Positions 25,109-34,465 are shown, counted from the stretch's first letter. The stretch: 44,772 bases of DNA from Paraeggerthella sp964369725 (GCA_964369725.1 CAYJGC010000010.1:1-44772), one strand, 5' to 3'. Translations and numbers: made by a program. Notes: generated by a model not told the origin, from the sequence alone.

Positions 25109-27847
25109 CTACTTATCGCGAGAAAAACCCATCTTCTCTACGAGCGCAGCCTGTCCCGCAGCCAAACGTGCAAGCGGCACACGATAAGGTGAACAACTTA
25201 CGTAGTCGAGACCAATTTCATGGAACATCTTGACAGAATCAGGGTCGCCACCATGCTCACCGCATACACCGCAAACAAGCCCTTCATTACCCTGACGTCC
25301 AAGCTCAACACCCATCTTAACAAGCTTGGCCACACCAGAATCAACCGTTGCGAACGGATTGTAAGGCAAAATGCGGTCTTGGAGATATTGAGGAATGAAT
25401 TCTGATTCTACGTCGTCACGGCTAAAGCCAAAGGTGGTCTGAGTCAAGTCATTCGTACCAAAGCTAAAGAAGTCAGCTTGAGTAGCAATCTCGTCGGCCG
25501 TTACCGCAGCACGAGGAAGCTCAATCATCGTACCAACCTTGATATTAAGCTCCACACCCTGCTCGGCAGCAACTTCACTTATAGTTTGAAGAGCAACACT
25601 GCGAAGCTTTTCTAACTCAGGAAGAACTGACACTAAAGGAATCATAACTTCTGGTTCTGGGTGTAAACCCTTCTTTTGAAGCTGAGCGCATGCCGTTGCA
25701 ATAGCGCGAACCTGCATAATAGGAAGGATGGGATACATAATAGCTAAGCGGCAACCACGCAAACCAAGCATGGGATTTGCTTCACTCATAGAGTCGATCT
25801 GCTCCATAAGCTTACGTTTTTGAACGATAACTTCTCTATCTCCACCGGTTGCCTCCATGCGAGCAATTTCGACATCAAGCTCACGGGGACTATCAAGGAA
25901 CTCATGCAATGGAGGATCAAGCAAGCGAACAATAACAGGAAGTCCGTCCATAGCTTCAAACAGACCAAGGAAGTCATTCGTTTGAACCTCAAGTAGATCA
26001 TTTACTGCTTTTTCGCGGACAGATTCATCTTCATTCAAGATAAAAGTTTGAATAATCTGCTTACGCTCACCTAAGAACATATGCTCAGTACGGCAAAGAC
26101 CAATACCTTGTGCACCAAACTCACGAGACAAAACAGCATCTTCAGGACTGTCTGCGTTAGCACGAACACCCATGGTACGGAATTCATCTGCCCACTCTAA
26201 AATGGTATCAAGGTCACCAGTAAGCTCAGGGAGCACCAAGTCTACCGCGCCAAGTACTAAGCTACCTGAGGTACCATCAATAGAAATAATGTCGCCTTCT
26301 TTAATAACAATATCGGTGCCTGCTACAGTTGCCTGCTTGTTTTCTGCATCAATACGAAGTGTATCAACACCACACACACAAGGAGCACCCATACCACGGG
26401 CAATAACCGCAGCATGAGAGGTTTTGCCGCCGTGAGAAGTAAGGATGCCCTCTGCAGCAATCATGCCCGCTAAGTCGTCAGGATTAGTTTCCCAGCGAAC
26501 CAAAACGCACTTACGGCCAGCCTCGGCAACCTCCACTGCATCAGCAGCCGAGAAAACAGCTTCACCCACAGCAGCACCTGGTGAAGCATTAAGACCACGA
26601 GCAACAGTATCGTACGTTGCACTACGATCGAATTGAGGATGAAGGAGCTGATCAAGCTGGTCAGGATCGACGCGTAAGACAGCTTCTTCTTTACTAATGA
26701 GACCCTCATTTCTCATCTCAATAGCAATATGAAGCGCAGCAGCAGCCGTACGCTTACCTGCACGCGTTTGAAGCATCCATAACTTGCCCTGTTCAATAGT
26801 AAATTCAATGTCACACATATCGCGGAAATGGTTCTCGAGAATAACAAAGACCTCTTCAAGCTCACGTCCCGCATCTCCAAGACCTTCAACGTCTTTTAAC
26901 TCCGCAATAGGTGAAGTATTGCGAATACCTGCAACAACGTCTTCACCCTGCGCATTTACCAAATAGTCACCATAGAACTCTTTGTCGCCATTAGCTGGGT
27001 TACGCGTAAACGCAACACCCGTTGCAGAAGTGTTTCCCTTGTTTCCAAACACCATTGATTGCACATTAACTGCCGTACCTAAATCATCAGCAATTTTGTT
27101 CTGTTTGCGATATAACGTTGCGCGGGGATTATTCCAACTACCAAAAACTGCCTCGATAGCAAGTTGAAGTTGAGCAATAGGATCTTGTGGGAACTGAACA
27201 ATGCCACCAACAACCAAAGAAGGATACTCACTTGCAACAACGTTTTCGGCAAAAATAACCTTAAACTCAGAAACAAGTTCTTTCAAGTCATCTGCGGTTA
27301 AGTCTGTATCGCTTGCTGCGCCACGCATATGCTTCATGGACGTAATAGCATTTTCAAACAAATCTCCGTCGAGTCCCATAACTACATGAGAGAACATTTG
27401 AATAAAGCGACGATATGAATCCCAGGCAAAGCGAGGATTTTCCGTTTGCTTGATCAGTCCATTAATAGACTGATCGTTAAGACCAAGGTTTAAAACGGTA
27501 TCCATCATACCCGGCATTGACATAGGAGCGCCAGAACGCACAGAGACCAGCAAAGGATCTTCGGCATCTCCAATTTTTTTGCCCATACGGACTTCCAAAT
27601 CTTGACGGTACTCATTGATTGTATCCAGAGCACCCTCAGGCCAAGAGTTGTCTGCATTTGCATACTCCATGCATGTTTGACACGTGATGGTAAATCCGGG
27701 AGGAACAGGCAATCCCAAGTTAGCCATTTCGGCAAGGTTTGCACCTTTACCACCAACAATCATCTTCATTGAGGCGTCGCCCTCGGTTACATTTTTACCT
27801 TGAGCATCTTTTCCAAACGCATAAACTCGCTTGACTGCTTCAGCCAC
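25109..27847 (-). CDS. ppdK: Pyruvate, phosphate dikinase
   Basis: PPDK reversibly makes phosphoenolpyruvate, AMP and PPi from pyruvate, ATP and Pi; in anaerobes it often works in glycolysis or gluconeogenesis. The 912-residue protein has the nucleotide-binding domain (GGKGANLAEMANLG near residue 32), the phosphohistidine domain with catalytic H478 in GGKTSHAAVIARG, and the PEP barrel with CRTEHMF, GLRGCRL and the C-terminal GVCGEHGGDP. The threonine two residues before H478 is the site modified by the regulatory protein in the family, and the gene for that regulator lies directly upstream. The start is GTG, five bases after AAGGAG. Confidence 0.97.
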   Translation of the reverse strand: MAEAVKRVYAFGKDAQGKNVTEGDASMKMIVGGKGANLAEMANLGLPVPPGFTITCQTCMEYANADNSWPEGALDTINEYRQDLEVRMGKKIGDAEDPLLVSVRSGAPMSMPGMMDTVLNLGLNDQSINGLIKQTENPRFAWDSYRRFIQMFSHVVMGLDGDLFENAITSMKHMRGAASDTDLTADDLKELVSEFKVIFAENVVASEYPSLVVGGIVQFPQDPIAQLQLAIEAVFGSWNNPRATLYRKQNKIADDLGTAVNVQSMVFGNKGNTSATGVAFTRNPANGDKEFYGDYLVNAQGEDVVAGIRNTSPIAELKDVEGLGDAGRELEEVFVILENHFRDMCDIEFTIEQGKLWMLQTRAGKRTAAAALHIAIEMRNEGLISKEEAVLRVDPDQLDQLLHPQFDRSATYDTVARGLNASPGAAVGEAVFSAADAVEVAEAGRKCVLVRWETNPDDLAGMIAAEGILTSHGGKTSHAAVIARGMGAPCVCGVDTLRIDAENKQATVAGTDIVIKEGDIISIDGTSGSLVLGAVDLVLPELTGDLDTILEWADEFRTMGVRANADSPEDAVLSREFGAQGIGLCRTEHMFLGERKQIIQTFILNEDESVREKAVNDLLEVQTNDFLGLFEAMDGLPVIVRLLDPPLHEFLDSPRELDVEIARMEATGGDREVIVQKRKLMEQIDSMSEANPMLGLRGCRLAIMYPILPIMQVRAIATACAQLQKKGLHPEPEVMIPLVSVLPELEKLRSVALQTISEVAAEQGVELNIKVGTMIELPRAAVTADEIATQADFFSFGTNDLTQTTFGFSRDDVESEFIPQYLQDRILPYNPFATVDSGVAKLVKMGVELGRQGNEGLVCGVCGEHGGDPDSVKMFHEIGLDYVSCSPYRVPLARLAAGQAALVEKMGFSRDK

Positions 27848-27872
27848 CTTTTCTCCTTAACTCTAAAGCTTC

Positions 27873-27902
27873 TCTGAAACTTTCAGGAATACCCGTTTCA
27901 GA
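27873..27902 (-). other. Intercistronic hairpin between the PPDK regulator gene and ppdK
   Basis: An 8-bp inverted repeat TCTGAAAC/GTTTCAGA with a 14-nt loop lies in the 57-nt spacer. There is no T-run, so it may affect mRNA stability or ppdK translation rather than terminate. Confidence 0.4.
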
Positions 27903-27904
27903 AT

Positions 27905-28789
27905 TTAACCAGATATATTAACCGATGCCGCATGTGCGCGCTCGTAGTAACGCAAAATCTCCTGAGCCGTTTCCTCAACGGCACGTTTTTCGGTATGAAT
28001 GACAATGCACCCCAGTCGTCTCATGAGCGCCCGTGCCTTTTCAAGATCTTGATAGACATATTCGGGGTCAGCATAACGCGAAGCCACCGCACTTGCTTTT
28101 CCTAAGCGACGCTGACGAATATCTATCAAAACATCGGCAGTAGTCATGAGACCAAATAGACGCATGGACTTCACATCGTAGATTTGGGATGGCGGTTCAG
28201 TGGATGGATCAAGAGGAACATTAGCCACTTTGTACCCCTGTTGTGCCAGATAAATTGAAGTTGGCGTTTTTGACGAACGCGACACACCAAGCAGTACAAT
28301 GTCTGCTTGGTCAAGATCTTGAGGATTGCGTCCATCATCATGCTCAATAGTAAACTCAATAGCTTCAATACGGCGAAAATAATTTTGATCGGCAACATAC
28401 ACACCGCCAGGCTTTGTAGAAGGTGCCAAGCCGGTCATGTTGGCAATAGCTCCTACTGCTCCTGTCATAAGGTCAATAGCAACTATATCATCGCGCATCA
28501 TGGCATACTCAGACATTTGCCTTGACAGTGTGGCATCTACAAGCGTATACAGAATAAGCATGCGCCCGTCATTGGTACGCTCACGACACCACGCGCTTTT
28601 TTCATCGATATAAGCTTTTATATCCTCAAAGCTGCGAACCCAGGGCAAAACTTCCATCACAGGATCTGATACACCAAACTGGGCTGCCGCTGCTCGCGCA
28701 ACTGTTTGAGCGGTGAGGCCCACCGAATCACTAATAACGTGAATGGTGGGCAATATGTCAGTATTTTGCGGGATGCTTGAAACTCCCAT
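27905..28789 (-). CDS. Pyruvate, phosphate dikinase regulatory protein (DUF299)
   Basis: This bifunctional kinase/pyrophosphorylase inactivates PPDK by ADP-dependent phosphorylation of the threonine beside its catalytic histidine and reactivates it with Pi. The 294-residue protein has the family's nucleotide-binding site GVSRSSKT at 168-175, followed by PTSIYLAQQGYKVANVPL, and a typical start IHVISDSVGLTAQTVARAA. Its place just before ppdK supports PPDK rather than PEP synthase as target. It starts 3 nt after glyS, so the glycyl-tRNA synthetase genes and the PPDK pair look cotranscribed. Confidence 0.95.
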   Translation of the reverse strand: MGVSSIPQNTDILPTIHVISDSVGLTAQTVARAAAAQFGVSDPVMEVLPWVRSFEDIKAYIDEKSAWCRERTNDGRMLILYTLVDATLSRQMSEYAMMRDDIVAIDLMTGAVGAIANMTGLAPSTKPGGVYVADQNYFRRIEAIEFTIEHDDGRNPQDLDQADIVLLGVSRSSKTPTSIYLAQQGYKVANVPLDPSTEPPSQIYDVKSMRLFGLMTTADVLIDIRQRRLGKASAVASRYADPEYVYQDLEKARALMRRLGCIVIHTEKRAVEETAQEILRYYERAHAASVNISG

Positions 28790-28792
28790 ACG

Positions 28793-30883
28793 CTATTTCG
28801 CTGCCTTTGCAATCTTTCCAAAGTCTGCCACGTGTGCAAAAACGGCGACGAACTTATTAAGGAGTGCCAGTCTATTTTTTCTCACATCTAAATCTTCATC
28901 CATAATCATTACTTCAGTAAAGAACGTATCGATAGGATCACGCAGTGCAGAAAGAGCTTCAAGCGCAGCTTCAAAATCGTCTTGCTGAAGCGTTTCATCA
29001 ACGCGTGAAGAAGTGGCATTTATGGCTTCGAGAAGCATACGCTCTGCCTCTCCCACCAATGCCTCACGCACCTCCGTGCCTGCATCTTCCTCTCGCAAAT
29101 TGTTTGCGCGGGCATAGGCAATCGCAAGATTATCAAAGGTTTCTGGCTCATTTAGACGAGCAGTTTCTAAAGCACGTGTACGTGAGATTATCTGTGCCGG
29201 CTCCTCTGCACCTGAAGCAAGAACAGCATCAACGGCGTCGGGAGTACATCCTCCATCACGAAGCATAACTTTCGTACGTGTTATAAAGAATTCAACAATC
29301 TCTGTGCGTACCGCGTCGTAATTGAAATCAATTCCAGCCGCTTTATACGTAGAAAGTGCCGAGTCGATAGCCGCGCCAAGAGAAACTGGAAGTCCCCCTT
29401 CAAGCATGGCGATAATACCCAAAGCATTGCGTCGCAAAGCAAACGGGTCAGACGAGCCGGTAGGACCTTGCCCTACTGCAAACAAACCGCATACTGTATC
29501 AAGCTTGTCAGCCATGGCAACAATTTTACCTACTGGTAAAGCTGGTGGCTCATCTCCCGAAAATCGGGGACGATAATGCTCGGAAACAACCTGAGCAACT
29601 TGTTCATTTTCTCCTGACGCCTGAGCGTAGTAAGCACCCATAATTCCTTGGACACTTGTGAATTCTACTACCGCGTTTGTAACCAAGTCAGCTTTTGCCA
29701 AATAAGCAGCTCGAGCAGCATCGACACTATCTTGCGCCCCAAGCTGAGCATCATGCGCAAGGTGTTCCACCAGTGCAACTACGCGATCGGTTTTTGCTCG
29801 CATAGTACCTAACCGCTCTTGAAAAACTACCTCGTCAAGTCGCTCAACGTAATCCGCCAAAGGATGCTTGAGGTCTTCTTCGTAGAAGAATTTTGCATCC
29901 GAAAGACGTGCGCGAACCACACGCTCATTGCCGTTAATAATAGTCGTGGCACAAGCAGGATTGCCGTTACTTACTACTATAAAATTATTAGTTAGCTTTC
30001 CTGCCTCATCATAAAGCGGGAAATACCGTTGATGCATAAGCATCGCATCAACAATAATCTCTTCAGGAACTTCCAAGAATTCCTGATCAAACGTACCTAC
30101 CAAAGGTGTTGGATATTCACACAAATTTATTACTTCGAGCAAAGTTTTTTCAGGAAGTTGTGCTTGAGCACCACAATCCTTTTCAATCTGTGCAACCCCG
30201 CGTCGAATCACTTCTTCACGTGCTTGTTCACTCGTTATAACAAAGGCCGTCTCAAGAACCTCTAACAAATTAGCTGCCGTGGAAACACAATGAGGTCCAG
30301 GGGAAAGGAACCGGTGTCCGCACGTCATATTAGCAGCCTCAAGACCTGCAAAAGTAACAGGAATAATCCGCTCGTCAAGCAGCGCCAGCAGCCACCTAAC
30401 AGGACGTGAGAAATACTCGCTGGTCGCTCCCCAGCGACATGACTTAGGCCAAGAGATTTTTGTAATTATTCCTTGCAAGACTTCAGGCAACAGTTCTGCT
30501 ACATCGCGCGCAGGAATGACTCGCGTTGCAAAAACATACTCCACGCCATTCTCTTCGCGCCTCTCAAGTGTTTCAACACCCAAGCCTTTTCCCCGAGCAA
30601 AACCCGTAGCAGCCTTGGTGGGATTGCCTTCTTCATCGAAAGCAATGCGGGCAGCTGGACCACGGAAAACTTCTTGCAAGGTTTCCGTGGTGGAAGCCAC
30701 ATCTTTTACCATCATGACCAAACGGCGCGGCGTGGTATAAATAGTCACTTCTCCATGAGGAATACGAACTTCACTCAAAGCGGCGGGGACAAGCGTTGCA
30801 AGCTGAAGAGTAGCCTTATGTAAGTCGAACGCAGGAATTTCTTCAGTACCAATTTCAAAAGCAAGAGTATGAAGTGTCGTCAT
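28793..30883 (-). CDS. glyS: Glycine-tRNA ligase beta subunit
   Basis: This is the large subunit of the tetrameric (alpha2-beta2) bacterial glycyl-tRNA synthetase. The 696-residue length is typical. Markers include FEIGTEEIPAFDL at the start, FRGPAARIAFDEEGNPT, DAMLMHQRYFPL, the RARLSDAKFFYEEDL motif and ADKLDTVCGLFAVGQGPTG. It overlaps glyQ by one base (TAATG). The two-subunit enzyme is found in Coriobacteriia and many Firmicutes but not in most other actinobacteria. Confidence 0.97.
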   Translation of the reverse strand: MTTLHTLAFEIGTEEIPAFDLHKATLQLATLVPAALSEVRIPHGEVTIYTTPRRLVMMVKDVASTTETLQEVFRGPAARIAFDEEGNPTKAATGFARGKGLGVETLERREENGVEYVFATRVIPARDVAELLPEVLQGIITKISWPKSCRWGATSEYFSRPVRWLLALLDERIIPVTFAGLEAANMTCGHRFLSPGPHCVSTAANLLEVLETAFVITSEQAREEVIRRGVAQIEKDCGAQAQLPEKTLLEVINLCEYPTPLVGTFDQEFLEVPEEIIVDAMLMHQRYFPLYDEAGKLTNNFIVVSNGNPACATTIINGNERVVRARLSDAKFFYEEDLKHPLADYVERLDEVVFQERLGTMRAKTDRVVALVEHLAHDAQLGAQDSVDAARAAYLAKADLVTNAVVEFTSVQGIMGAYYAQASGENEQVAQVVSEHYRPRFSGDEPPALPVGKIVAMADKLDTVCGLFAVGQGPTGSSDPFALRRNALGIIAMLEGGLPVSLGAAIDSALSTYKAAGIDFNYDAVRTEIVEFFITRTKVMLRDGGCTPDAVDAVLASGAEEPAQIISRTRALETARLNEPETFDNLAIAYARANNLREEDAGTEVREALVGEAERMLLEAINATSSRVDETLQQDDFEAALEALSALRDPIDTFFTEVMIMDEDLDVRKNRLALLNKFVAVFAHVADFGKIAKAAK

Positions 30884-31839
30884 TAGTTTTCCCCCTTCTC
30901 TTCCTCTTTTACTGGTGCACTACCCACCACATGTTCCATATAAGAAGCACAGACAGCTTTAGCGAGCGTACGAACACGTAAGATATACGACATACGCTCA
31001 GTTGCCGATATGACACCACGCGCATCTAAAAGATTAAACGTATGACAGCACTTTAATACACTATCATACGCAGGCAGAGGCAAATTAGCCTCTAATATGC
31101 GAAGACACTCTGCTTCACGATCCGAGAACTCTTGGAAGAGGAAGTCGGTGTCCGCTACTTCAAAATTGTATGCAGAATACTGACGCTCATTTTCAAGATA
31201 AACATCTCCATAGGTAAAGACAACGCCGTCTTCACCGCGACTCCAAACAATATCAAACATACTATCTACGCCTTGAATATACATAGTCAAGCGCTCAAGG
31301 CCATAAGCAATTTCGACTGGCACAGGATTGCATTCAAATCCACCCACTTGCTGGAAGTAGGTAAATTGCGTGACCTCCATGCCGTCAATCCACACTTCCC
31401 AACCTAAACCCCATGCGCCAAGCGTGGGGCTCTCCCAGTCATCTTCAACAAAGCGCACATCATGAGCCTCGACATCAATACCAATAGCACGCAAACTGCC
31501 AAGATACATCTCTTGAATATCATCAGGAGATGGCTTCATGAGTACTTGAAATTGATAATAAAACTGTGTTCGATTAGGGTTTTCTCCATAGCGACCATCG
31601 GTAGGGCGTCGGCAACCTTGTACATATCCTGTACGCCACGTATCAGGACCAAGCGAGCGCAACGTAGTTGCAGGTGCATTGGTACCAGCCCCTACTTCAT
31701 TGTCATAAGGCTGCAAAATAACACACCCCATACTTGCCCAATAACGCTGCAAGTTCATAATAATGTCTTGAAACGTTGGAGGAAGCTTATCTGCATCCCC
31801 CTGCTGCTTAGCGACATCAAATAACTCTTCGGTTGACAT
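30883..31839 (-). CDS. glyQ: Glycine-tRNA ligase alpha subunit
   Basis: This is the catalytic class II subunit of glycyl-tRNA synthetase. The 318-residue protein shows TFQDIIMNLQRYWASMGCVI, QPYDNEVGAGT, PTDGRYGENPNR, TYFQQVGG and AYGLERLTMYIQG, all typical of GlyQ. AAGGAG precedes the ATG. The 47-nt spacer to lepB is too short for a T-box leader, so glycine control by that route is unlikely unless it lies further upstream. Confidence 0.97.
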   Translation of the reverse strand: MSTEELFDVAKQQGDADKLPPTFQDIIMNLQRYWASMGCVILQPYDNEVGAGTNAPATTLRSLGPDTWRTGYVQGCRRPTDGRYGENPNRTQFYYQFQVLMKPSPDDIQEMYLGSLRAIGIDVEAHDVRFVEDDWESPTLGAWGLGWEVWIDGMEVTQFTYFQQVGGFECNPVPVEIAYGLERLTMYIQGVDSMFDIVWSRGEDGVVFTYGDVYLENERQYSAYNFEVADTDFLFQEFSDREAECLRILEANLPLPAYDSVLKCCHTFNLLDARGVISATERMSYILRVRTLAKAVCASYMEHVVGSAPVKEEEKGEN

Positions 31840-31886
31840 AATTCTCCTTGCTCTATTTAGTATCCAACGATTTTATTACAATATTT

Positions 31887-32450
31887 CTACTTCAACAGAC
31901 CAATGTTATTCAGTGGCCAATAAACGACAACGGCGACACCTGTAACGGAAGAAATTGGAATTGCTCCGTAGTCGCGGGAGTCTTGAGAATTTGTGCGATT
32001 ATCCCCCATCATCCACAAATGACCTTCAGGAATAACGTAGGGATACGTAATGTCGCTATCCAGAGGATACGAAGGTTTACCATTAGTGTAGGGTTCGTCT
32101 AGTGCAACACCATCAACGTAGACAATACCACCATCATCAATAGTAACCGTCTGCCCAGCTATTGCAATACAGCGCTTTATAAGAATTCGTCCCGGAACTT
32201 GCGGATCTTTAAACGTAAGAATGTCTCCCTGCTGAGGGTCTTCAAAATTTAGAGTAACCTTTTCAGCAAACACCATGTCATCAGTCATAATGGTTTCTTC
32301 CATTGAGCCTGAAGGGATTTCATAAGCCTGAAAAACAAACGTACGGAGTGCCCATGACGCAATCAAAACAAAAGCAATCATAGCCAAGATGCTGAAAAAT
32401 GACCTCAAGATACCAGGGCGTTGACTGTCAGCATGGTTACCGTAAGCCAT
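31887..32450 (-). CDS. lepB: Signal peptidase I
   Basis: SPase I cleaves signal peptides of exported proteins at the outer face of the membrane. The 187-residue protein has one N-terminal membrane anchor (about residues 19-38), the catalytic serine 49 in EIPSGSM, the catalytic lysine 92 in GRILIKRCIA, and the box D/E sequence MGDNRTNSQDSRDYG. The size matches small Gram-positive enzymes. It follows trmD in the rpsP operon order seen in many bacteria and precedes glyQ by 47 nt. The lipoproteins in the window would instead use signal peptidase II, which is not encoded here. Confidence 0.95.
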   Translation of the reverse strand: MAYGNHADSQRPGILRSFFSILAMIAFVLIASWALRTFVFQAYEIPSGSMEETIMTDDMVFAEKVTLNFEDPQQGDILTFKDPQVPGRILIKRCIAIAGQTVTIDDGGIVYVDGVALDEPYTNGKPSYPLDSDITYPYVIPEGHLWMMGDNRTNSQDSRDYGAIPISSVTGVAVVVYWPLNNIGLLK

Positions 32451-32514
32451 AAAATCTTTTTCCTTTCGGCTTAACTAAAGAGAAATAGCAAGGCATTATA
32501 ATAACGCGTAATAG

Positions 32515-33255
32515 CTACCGCTTTGTTGTGTTTGACAAAGTTTGCAAAAAATCTTGGTCTTGCAAGGGAAGCTCTAAGGCATCCAATAAATCAGGTCGTA
32601 AGTAAAACGTTCGCTCCAAGCTCTGTTGGCGACGCCACGTATTGATGGCAGCATGATTTCCAGACAGAAGCACCGAAGGAACTTCTTTATCGCGAAACAC
32701 GGCAGGTCTGGTGTACTGAGGATATTCAAGTAATCCATCAGCGAAACTTTCACCTAATGCACCTGTTTCGGCGCCTAAAACACCCGGGATTTTGCGCACG
32801 GTTGCATCAATAATAACCATGCTGGCCAGTTCACCGCTCGTTAAAACATAGTCCCCTAACGATATTACCCTGTCCGCCAAATCATATGCACGCTCATCAA
32901 TTCCCTCGTAATGCCCGCAAACAAAAAGTAAACGCTTTTGTTGCGCAAGCTCCGAAGCTAGTTCATCATCAAAGCGCTCCCCGCACGGACTTAAGAAAAT
33001 AGTGTATGGCTTAACCGAATCAAATCTCTCTGCGATTTCATCATACGCTTCATATATGGGTTCTACTTTCATCACAAGGCCATCGCCACCGCCGTACGGA
33101 TCGTCATCAGTAGTGCGATGCCTATCATGTGTCCAATCCCGCAGATCATACGAGACAAATTCAATGAGAGACTTCTCTTGCGCAATCCGCATCATGGATG
33201 TACCCATAACTGAGTCATACATATGAGGAAAGGTCGATAATGTTTCGACTATCAA
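32515..33255 (-). CDS. trmD: tRNA (guanine(37)-N(1))-methyltransferase TrmD
   Basis: TrmD methylates G37 of tRNAs using SAM and prevents frameshifting. The longest frame runs upstream to 33411 and overlaps rimM, but family alignment and an AAAGGA site favour TTG at 33255 (translated MIVETLSTFPHMYDSV), giving 246 residues. Visible are DDDPYGGGDGLVMK, the CGHYEGIDER box and the knot segment ISLGDYVLTSGELA. It lies between rimM and lepB, the usual order. Confidence 0.95.
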   Translation of the reverse strand: MIVETLSTFPHMYDSVMGTSMMRIAQEKSLIEFVSYDLRDWTHDRHRTTDDDPYGGGDGLVMKVEPIYEAYDEIAERFDSVKPYTIFLSPCGERFDDELASELAQQKRLLFVCGHYEGIDERAYDLADRVISLGDYVLTSGELASMVIIDATVRKIPGVLGAETGALGESFADGLLEYPQYTRPAVFRDKEVPSVLLSGNHAAINTWRRQQSLERTFYLRPDLLDALELPLQDQDFLQTLSNTTKR

Positions 33256-33286
33256 AAGAAAATCCTTTCGAAAACAATGTTGACTA

Positions 33287-33808
33287 TTAGAGATTAAGGA
33301 GTCCTTCGGGAAGAGCAACTTTGACACAGCAAGCTTCTTCGTCAAAGTCCACGACAAATGCGTCAACAAAAGGAATGAGTATCTCTTTATTTGTTTTTTC
33401 ACAAATAACACTTATAAGAGTTTGTCCAGGATTTTCCAAAACATCAGCAATCCTACCGGTAAAATCCGACCGTACATCACAGACAACATATCCAATTAGT
33501 TCATGATCCTTACAAAGAAGAACCTCTACTGGGACATCCTCGCGACGCATAAGACAATGGCACCCTGCAAGCAATTCAGCCACATCAATACTATCAACAC
33601 CTTCAAAGGTGATGAAATACGAATCATGACCCTCTTTTTTTACGCTTTCCACTAGAGCAAAGCGTGGTGCATCATGCTGCGGAGGCACAAAAGCAACCCG
33701 TGACCCAGGAGAAAGCAAAAAAGGAAGACCCTTTACACTACGTGCAATGAGTCCTCCTGATAAGTTCTTAGTTTTAGCCAGACAGGCTACGGTAACCCAG
33801 GTACGCAT
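33287..33808 (-). CDS. rimM: 16S rRNA processing protein RimM
   Basis: RimM helps 30S subunit maturation, binding S19 at the 16S rRNA head. The 173-residue protein has the N-terminal barrel (VTVACLAKTKNLSGGLIAR, then VKGLPF) and the PRC-barrel end with ILIPFVDAFVVDFDEEA. The family's G-(R/K)-(I/V)-x-x-x-x-G-(V/I/L)-(R/K)-G start is degenerate here. It starts directly after the khpA stop (TAA then ATG). Its place between the KH protein and trmD supports the call. Confidence 0.92.
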   Translation of the reverse strand: MRTWVTVACLAKTKNLSGGLIARSVKGLPFLLSPGSRVAFVPPQHDAPRFALVESVKKEGHDSYFITFEGVDSIDVAELLAGCHCLMRREDVPVEVLLCKDHELIGYVVCDVRSDFTGRIADVLENPGQTLISVICEKTNKEILIPFVDAFVVDFDEEACCVKVALPEGLLNL

Positions 33809-34063
33809 TTAATCGCGGAGCTCCACTTCAACATGAGTGTTAGTCTGAGAAGCTGCTGCACGGGCAAGCGTGCGGATAGATTTAATAACACGCCCTTGAC
33901 GACCAATTACCTTGCCGGCATCCTCTTCGTTGACACGAATCTCAACAAGAATTACGCCCTCTTCGTCATCTGAAGCTGAGATTTCCAGCTCATCTTGAAA
34001 CTCAATAAGCGGGCGAACCACAGACTCTATAAGACCTACAATATCTTCCGTCTGAGTAGCCAT
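33809..34063 (-). CDS. khpA: KH-domain RNA-binding protein KhpA (YlqC)
   Basis: The 84-residue protein is a single KH domain with the RNA-binding loop GKVIGRQGRVIKSIRTL. KhpA binds RNA, often with KhpB, and affects cell size and translation in Gram-positives. It lies 4 nt after rpsP and abuts rimM, the conserved rpsP-khpA-rimM-trmD order. Confidence 0.95.
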   Translation of the reverse strand: MATQTEDIVGLIESVVRPLIEFQDELEISASDDEEGVILVEIRVNEEDAGKVIGRQGRVIKSIRTLARAAASQTNTHVEVELRD

Positions 34064-34067
34064 CTGC

Positions 34068-34313
34068 CTAGGCGCTTTCGCGAGCCTGCTTTATAAGAGC
34101 AGCAACGGTGTCGGTTGGTTGAGCGCCATTTTTAAGCCACTGATCAACCTTTTCCATGTCAAATTTAACCATTGCTGGCTGCGAGCAGGGATTATAGCGA
34201 CCTACTTCTTCAATGAACTTGCCATCGCGAGGTGCACGAGAATTAGCAACTACGATACGGTAATAAGGGCGCTTCTTTGCGCCGTGACGTGCTAGGCGAA
34301 TTTTAACTGCCAT
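34068..34313 (-). CDS. rpsP: 30S ribosomal protein S16
   Basis: The 81-residue protein is S16 of the small ribosomal subunit: MAVKIRLARHGAKKRPYYR, then VVANSRAPRDGKFIE and LKNGAQPTDTV. It heads the minus-strand ribosome maturation operon rpsP-khpA-rimM-trmD-lepB and has a good promoter just upstream. Confidence 0.98.
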   Translation of the reverse strand: MAVKIRLARHGAKKRPYYRIVVANSRAPRDGKFIEEVGRYNPCSQPAMVKFDMEKVDQWLKNGAQPTDTVAALIKQARESA

Positions 34314-34393
34314 GAAGGTAAACTCCTTTTGTTTCTTTCATTTGTATCAAGCATACGCTGCCGTTTCAGCGCATGCGAAAACAGCAATTGCTT

Positions 34394-34422
34394 ATGATAC
34401 GGCGAAAACTTGTATTTGACAA
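34394..34422 (-). promoter_or_regulatory. Promoter of the rpsP operon
   Basis: On the minus strand TTGTCA (34417-34422) and TATCAT (34394-34399) are 17 bp apart, about 80 nt before the rpsP ATG. The -35 overlaps the -35 of the divergent fprA promoter candidate. Confidence 0.65.
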
Positions 34423-34444
34423 GCATATTAGTAGAGCGATTTAC
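34416..34444 (+). promoter_or_regulatory. Candidate fprA promoter
   Basis: TTGACA at 34416-34421 is a consensus -35. The -10 17 bp later (ATTTAC, about 34439-34444) is weak, as expected for an activated or regulated promoter. It would give a leader of about 230 nt before fprA, in which I see no gene. Confidence 0.45.
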
Positions 34445-34451
34445 ATCTTTT

Positions 34452-34465
34452 CATGAATATTCATG
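34452..34465. promoter_or_regulatory. Palindrome at the predicted fprA transcript start (operator candidate)
   Basis: CATGAATATTCATG is a perfect 14-bp palindrome placed just after the candidate fprA -10. The position suits a repressor site. The regulator is unknown. Confidence 0.4.

Noticed and set aside
31840..31886. A T-box or other riboswitch before glyQ
   Set aside because: The spacer is only 47 nt, too short for a T-box, and contains no terminator.
33256..33411. 52-codon N-terminal extension of trmD overlapping rimM
   Set aside because: TrmD proteins begin at the segment read from TTG 33255, which also has the ribosome binding site.
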